Assembly: GCA_034173665.1 (NCBI GenBank) | Contig: JAXFDG010000047.1 | Coordinates: 1-8,361 of the forward strand | DNA from: Arcanobacterium_A sp034173665 | GTDB lineage: Bacteria > Actinomycetota > Actinomycetes > Actinomycetales > Actinomycetaceae | Direction: 5' to 3' | Length of the DNA: 8,361 nucleotides | Shown: one piece after another, positions 6,209-8,361 of the stretch | How positions within the stretch are numbered: position 1 is the stretch's first letter | How the letters are laid out: the number at the start of each line of letters is the position of its first letter | The notes under the pieces: model-generated | What the model was told of the DNA's origin: nothing | Seen by the model: only the letters and a program-made list of their open reading frames with translations | Database searches by the model: none | Translations under genes and position numbers: made by a program

Positions 6209-6738
6209 TGGTTAAATTCAACCCCTTCAAAAGTAAGTAATTTTGCTTTTAAATCAATGCCACCCGCATATCCCGTTAATGATTGACCTGCGCCCAGAAC
6301 GCGATGGCACGGTACAAGTAGCGAAAAAGGATTATGGCCGACGGCGCCGCCAACAGCTTGTGCCGAAAAACGGGGCAAGCCTCGACGACGAGCAATATTT
6401 TTCGCAATTTCACCATAAGTAGTTGATGCCCCTCGCGGAATCAATAACAGTTCCGCCCAAACTTCGTTTTGAAAGGCAGTTCCTTGGAATTTTATTTTTG
6501 GCAAATCTGCAGATTCTTTTTTGAAATAAGCATCTAACCAGTCTTTAGCTTTTTGGAGAGAAATATTCGACTTAAAAGAACTGGTAAGACAATCTTTTGG
6601 AATTTGTGATTCTAATAAAGGCTGGCCAAAATATTTCTGCCCGGTAAACCAACAACCAATCAGGTCTTCGCCGTCAGCAGCAAGAATTAAATCACCAAAA
6701 GGTGAAACATACCTTGCAAATGTTAACTGCTCAGTCAT
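6205..6738 (-). CDS. ogt: Methylated-DNA--protein-cysteine S-methyltransferase (O6-alkylguanine-DNA alkyltransferase)
   Basis: A 177-residue DNA repair protein that moves the alkyl group from O6-alkylguanine (and O4-alkylthymine) to its own cysteine in a one-time reaction. The active-site motif PCHRV is at 143-147, with nucleophile Cys144. Upstream are the DNA-binding helix-turn-helix elements: TTYGEIA (106-112, with the Tyr that helps flip the base) and AQAVGGAVGHNP (126-137). Downstream are GYAGG (156-160) and K..LLTFEG. The length is normal for a stand-alone Ogt. The position that is the arginine finger in human MGMT (AARAVGGA) is Gln here (SAQAVGGA), a variant I recall from other bacterial Ogts. 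The ATG at 6738 has only a weak ribosome site, and the gene starts 28 nt after the DUF1304 stop, so it is probably cotranscribed with that gene and overlaps the VOC gene downstream. Confidence 0.95.
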   Translation of the reverse strand: MTEQLTFARYVSPFGDLILAADGEDLIGCWFTGQKYFGQPLLESQIPKDCLTSSFKSNISLQKAKDWLDAYFKKESADLPKIKFQGTAFQNEVWAELLLIPRGASTTYGEIAKNIARRRGLPRFSAQAVGGAVGHNPFSLLVPCHRVLGAGQSLTGYAGGIDLKAKLLTFEGVEFNQ

Positions 6739-6766
6739 GCTAAACTTGGTTTCAATTTTACGATTG

Positions 6767-7141
6767 TTAGATAAAGACTAAAAACAAAAGCCCCAAAAAC
6801 GGGAAGAATCCCTGCTTTAATGCAGCTGAACGTTTATTTGGTGAAGTGAAGAAAAGCAACAAGGCTGCAGCAAACATCGAACCTAATCCGGCTGCGATCA
6901 GAGCAATACCAACAGAAGTCGCGTCAGACAAAAATATAATCAAACCGAGTGCAGCAATTATCGCTAAAAATAAATTATAAAATCCCATATTAAAGGCAAT
7001 TTCTTTAGTGTTCTGAGCATCGGTAACAGAATGACCAAATACCTTTGTTGCTTTCGTTTCCCAAGCAAAGGCTTCAAGGTACCAAATAAATATATGTAAC
7101 GCAATGGCGAGAAGGGTGAATATTGTTAGTGCGTAAATCAT
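6767..7141 (-). CDS. DUF1304 family integral membrane protein
   Basis: A 124-residue hydrophobic protein with about four membrane segments (roughly 3-22, 50-71, 76-98 and 107-123). It has the DUF1304 landmarks: a first helix ending in HIFIWYLEAFAW (16-27), a short charged loop with VFG and T....AFNMGFYN (NQGxYNxFLA in relatives, 50-55), and a final helix preceded by KQGFFP. The length matches the family (about 115-125 residues). The function of DUF1304 proteins is unknown. The ATG is preceded by a weak purine-rich GAGAG. It is the first gene of the probable DUF1304-ogt-VOC run. Small membrane proteins beside a repair gene suggest nothing specific about function. Confidence 0.85.
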   Translation of the reverse strand: MIYALTIFTLLAIALHIFIWYLEAFAWETKATKVFGHSVTDAQNTKEIAFNMGFYNLFLAIIAALGLIIFLSDATSVGIALIAAGLGSMFAAALLLFFTSPNKRSAALKQGFFPFLGLLFLVFI

Positions 7142-7181
7142 TTTCTCTCACTCTTTAAAGATGAAATTAAGTTAATAATGA

Positions 7182-7210
7182 ATAATCAACTCTACAATTA
7201 AGGCAAACAA
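7182..7210 (-). promoter_or_regulatory. Weak candidate promoter for the DUF1304-ogt-VOC operon
   Basis: On the minus strand TTGTTT (7205-7210) and GATTAT (7182-7187) are 17 nt apart, about 40 nt before the ATG at 7141. The -10 hexamer is the same as the one proposed for the adhesin gene. The region is very AT-rich, so chance matches are likely. Confidence 0.3.
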
Positions 7211-7226
7211 TATTCGATTTAAAACA

Positions 7227-7651
7227 TTATTTATGGGCTTCACTATGAGCAGCATCACCAAGTCGATACAATTTCGCTCCGACTATAACCAACGCACCCC
7301 AACTCGGATTCTCTACTAAACCAGCTCCAGAAAATTCCTGAAACCAAGCAAAAGATTCAATTAAATTCTCATTAGTAGTCGCACATAAAGCTGTGGCAAT
7401 TGCATCTGCTGCGCCGGCCATTGTGCCCCCAATGTTGGAAGCGGAACAACTAAGAATACGTGCAGTGCAATCAGCCAAACTACCCAAGGGACAAGTTTTC
7501 GATGAACATGAACCAGACCATCATGCCCAAGAGTATGGTCAAGAATCGGGATTCTTGCAATCAACAATAATAAAACTAGAGTTAAATGCGTTCCCGCAAC
7601 CGCAGCGAAAGCTTGTATCGCATAAAGAACATTAGCTACCGTCAGACTCAT
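7227..7651 (-). pseudogene. Broken ferric-reductase-like transmembrane gene (frameshifted, truncated)
   Basis: Two reading frames join into one sensible product if one G is restored in the run at 7426-7430. The first part (7651 to about 7430) reads as two membrane helices linked by ARIPILDHTLGHDGL..HRKL. This is the signature of ferric reductase/NADPH-oxidase-like membrane domains (ARxPxLExxxGxDxLxxxHRxL). His50 and His64 of this frame are 14 apart, as are the first heme-ligand pair in that fold. After the shift the second frame gives GGTMAGAADAIATAL and ends with SWGALVIVGAKLYRL...EAHK* at 7227. I do not recognise this part and it is not an FAD/NAD-binding domain. Complete members usually exceed 400 residues, so even the repaired product of about 142 residues is a remnant. 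Reading back from the ATG at 7651, the open frame continues (..SWLTGLSIFP) to a TAG in the hairpin at 7688-7737. No convincing ribosome site is seen. Confidence 0.55.
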
Positions 7652-7687
7652 CGGGAAAATAGAGAGTCCTGTGAGCCAGCTGTGAAA

Positions 7688-7737
7688 TAGTTTCGGCTAG
7701 ATACCTAAAGATATTTTCAGGTATCTAGCCGAAACTA
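7688..7737 (-). terminator. Perfect 19-bp hairpin downstream of the lactate dehydrogenase gene
   Basis: The arms TAGTTTCGGCTAGATACCT (7688-7706) and AGGTATCTAGCCGAAACTA (7719-7737) are perfectly complementary around a 12-nt loop. It lies 66 nt past the dehydrogenase stop. In the minus direction only CTATTTCACAG follows, so the U-tract is poor. It is best read as a terminator or 3'-end stabilising hairpin for ldh. It also stops the frame leading into the broken gene at 7227-7651. Confidence 0.6.
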
Positions 7738-7802
7738 GAGAATCACATATCGCAGAACCTAGTTAAAAATTCTGCCTGAAAGCGCTCCTTTAATCAGGAG
7801 TT

Positions 7803-8361
7803 TTAGAATCCAAGACTCCGCGCCACTTCCCGCAAACGTTCTGCAGAAGCCGTCAATCCGTCACGCTCCGCAAGAGTTAACGGTGGATTCAACACTCGAC
7901 CCGCACCGCTTCGCCCAACAATTGTTGGCGCAGCCATACAAACGTCTGAAATACCTTCCCAGTCCTCAAGAAGGGTGGAAATTGTGAGAACTCGATTCTC
8001 GTCACGAAGAACCGCGCCCGCGATACGCGATGCAGCTAGACCAATTGCAAAGTTTGTTGCACCCTTACCTTCGATAATCCGATAAGCAGACTGAACCACA
8101 TCGTCGGCAATTCTCTTTCGAAGTTCTGCATCAAATAAACCACCAGATAAGGTCGGACCCCAGTGACGAAGAGGAACATTCCCGATTTCCGCGCTAGACC
8201 ACAATGCGACTTCAGAATCACCGTGTTCACCGGCAATGTAAGCGTGAATATTTTGGGTTGCTACGCCTGTTTCAAGCGAAACTAAGTAACGCAAACGGGA
8301 AGTATCCAATACGGTGCCGGAGCCGAAAACCTGATTTCGTGGTAATCCAGTAATCTGCAAA
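7803..8361 (-). CDS. ldh: L-lactate dehydrogenase, C-terminal part (gene runs off the window)
   Basis: The last 186 or so codons of an NAD-dependent L-lactate dehydrogenase, which reduces pyruvate to L-lactate and reoxidises NADH in fermentative metabolism. The TTG at the right edge is an internal Leu, not a start; the frame continues beyond 8361 and the NAD-binding N-terminal half is missing. Visible landmarks are GLPRNQVFGSGTVLDTSRLR, whose SR gives the substrate-binding Arg (Arg171 in classical numbering), and GEHGDSE with the catalytic His (His195). GKGATNFAIGLAASRI is the active-site Thr/Ala region (about 246). A closing helix follows, ending in SLGF. GTVLDTSR, not the GGVLDSAR of malate dehydrogenases, argues for LDH. 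The sequence resembles actinobacterial LDHs. The stop is at 7803-7805 and a long hairpin follows at 7688-7737. Confidence 0.93.
   Translation of the reverse strand, partial: LQITGLPRNQVFGSGTVLDTSRLRYLVSLETGVATQNIHAYIAGEHGDSEVALWSSAEIGNVPLRHWGPTLSGGLFDAELRKRIADDVVQSAYRIIEGKGATNFAIGLAASRIAGAVLRDENRVLTISTLLEDWEGISDVCMAAPTIVGRSGAGRVLNPPLTLAERDGLTASAERLREVARSLGF

Noticed and set aside
7227..7487. An independent 86-residue gene starting at the ATG at 7487
   Set aside because: Its first 20 residues are the out-of-frame shadow of the ferric-reductase-like helix, which has the family motifs. Only the part after the G run is likely genuine, so it was merged into the pseudogene.
7393..7635. An 80-codon + strand open frame
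   Set aside because: It is antisense to the ferric-reductase-like frame with its HR...H heme pattern, and has no recognisable features.

Overview
The window looks like chromosome of a low-GC Gram-positive bacterium of the Actinomycetota. The base composition is AT-rich by eye (I did not compute it). Three observations point to the lineage. Two surface proteins end in LAxTG-type sorting signals (LAKTG and LALTG), a form common in Actinomycetota. The L-lactate dehydrogenase fragment reads like actinobacterial and bifidobacterial LDHs. The first SRPBCC protein belongs to a type I recall mainly from actinobacteria. I cannot name the genus.

Layout. The left edge (2-151, + strand) is the wall-anchoring tail of a surface protein whose body lies outside the window. 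A strong hairpin (175-204) separates it from everything else, which is on the minus strand. In order of position: an SRPBCC/START-like protein with its own promoter (223-828); a second SRPBCC protein that appears leaderless (1040-1498); a 1126-residue sortase-anchored adhesin with a CshA-like architecture (1673-5053); a two-domain VOC/PhnB-like protein (5348-6208); an O6-alkylguanine-DNA alkyltransferase (6205-6738); a DUF1304 membrane protein (6767-7141); a short broken ferric-reductase-like gene (7227-7651); and the C-terminal half of an L-lactate dehydrogenase that runs off the right edge (7803-8361).

How the genes relate. The DUF1304 gene, ogt and the VOC gene form a compact run (28-nt gap, then a 4-nt ATGA overlap) that is probably one operon, with the last two translationally coupled. 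The adhesin is a monocistronic surface-protein locus. Its upstream region carries a nested inverted repeat that covers the best promoter candidate. It ends in a long hairpin. Its five fibril repeats alternate in an A-B-A-B pattern, with stretches of up to 140 bp identical at DNA level, a sign of recent internal duplication or gene conversion. Long hairpins separate most transcription units.

Nothing here is a clear new multi-gene system. The points most worth a second look are the repeat homogenisation and promoter palindrome of the adhesin, its Cys-x-Cys motif before the anchor, and the frameshifted ferric-reductase remnant joined to an unassigned C-terminal segment.
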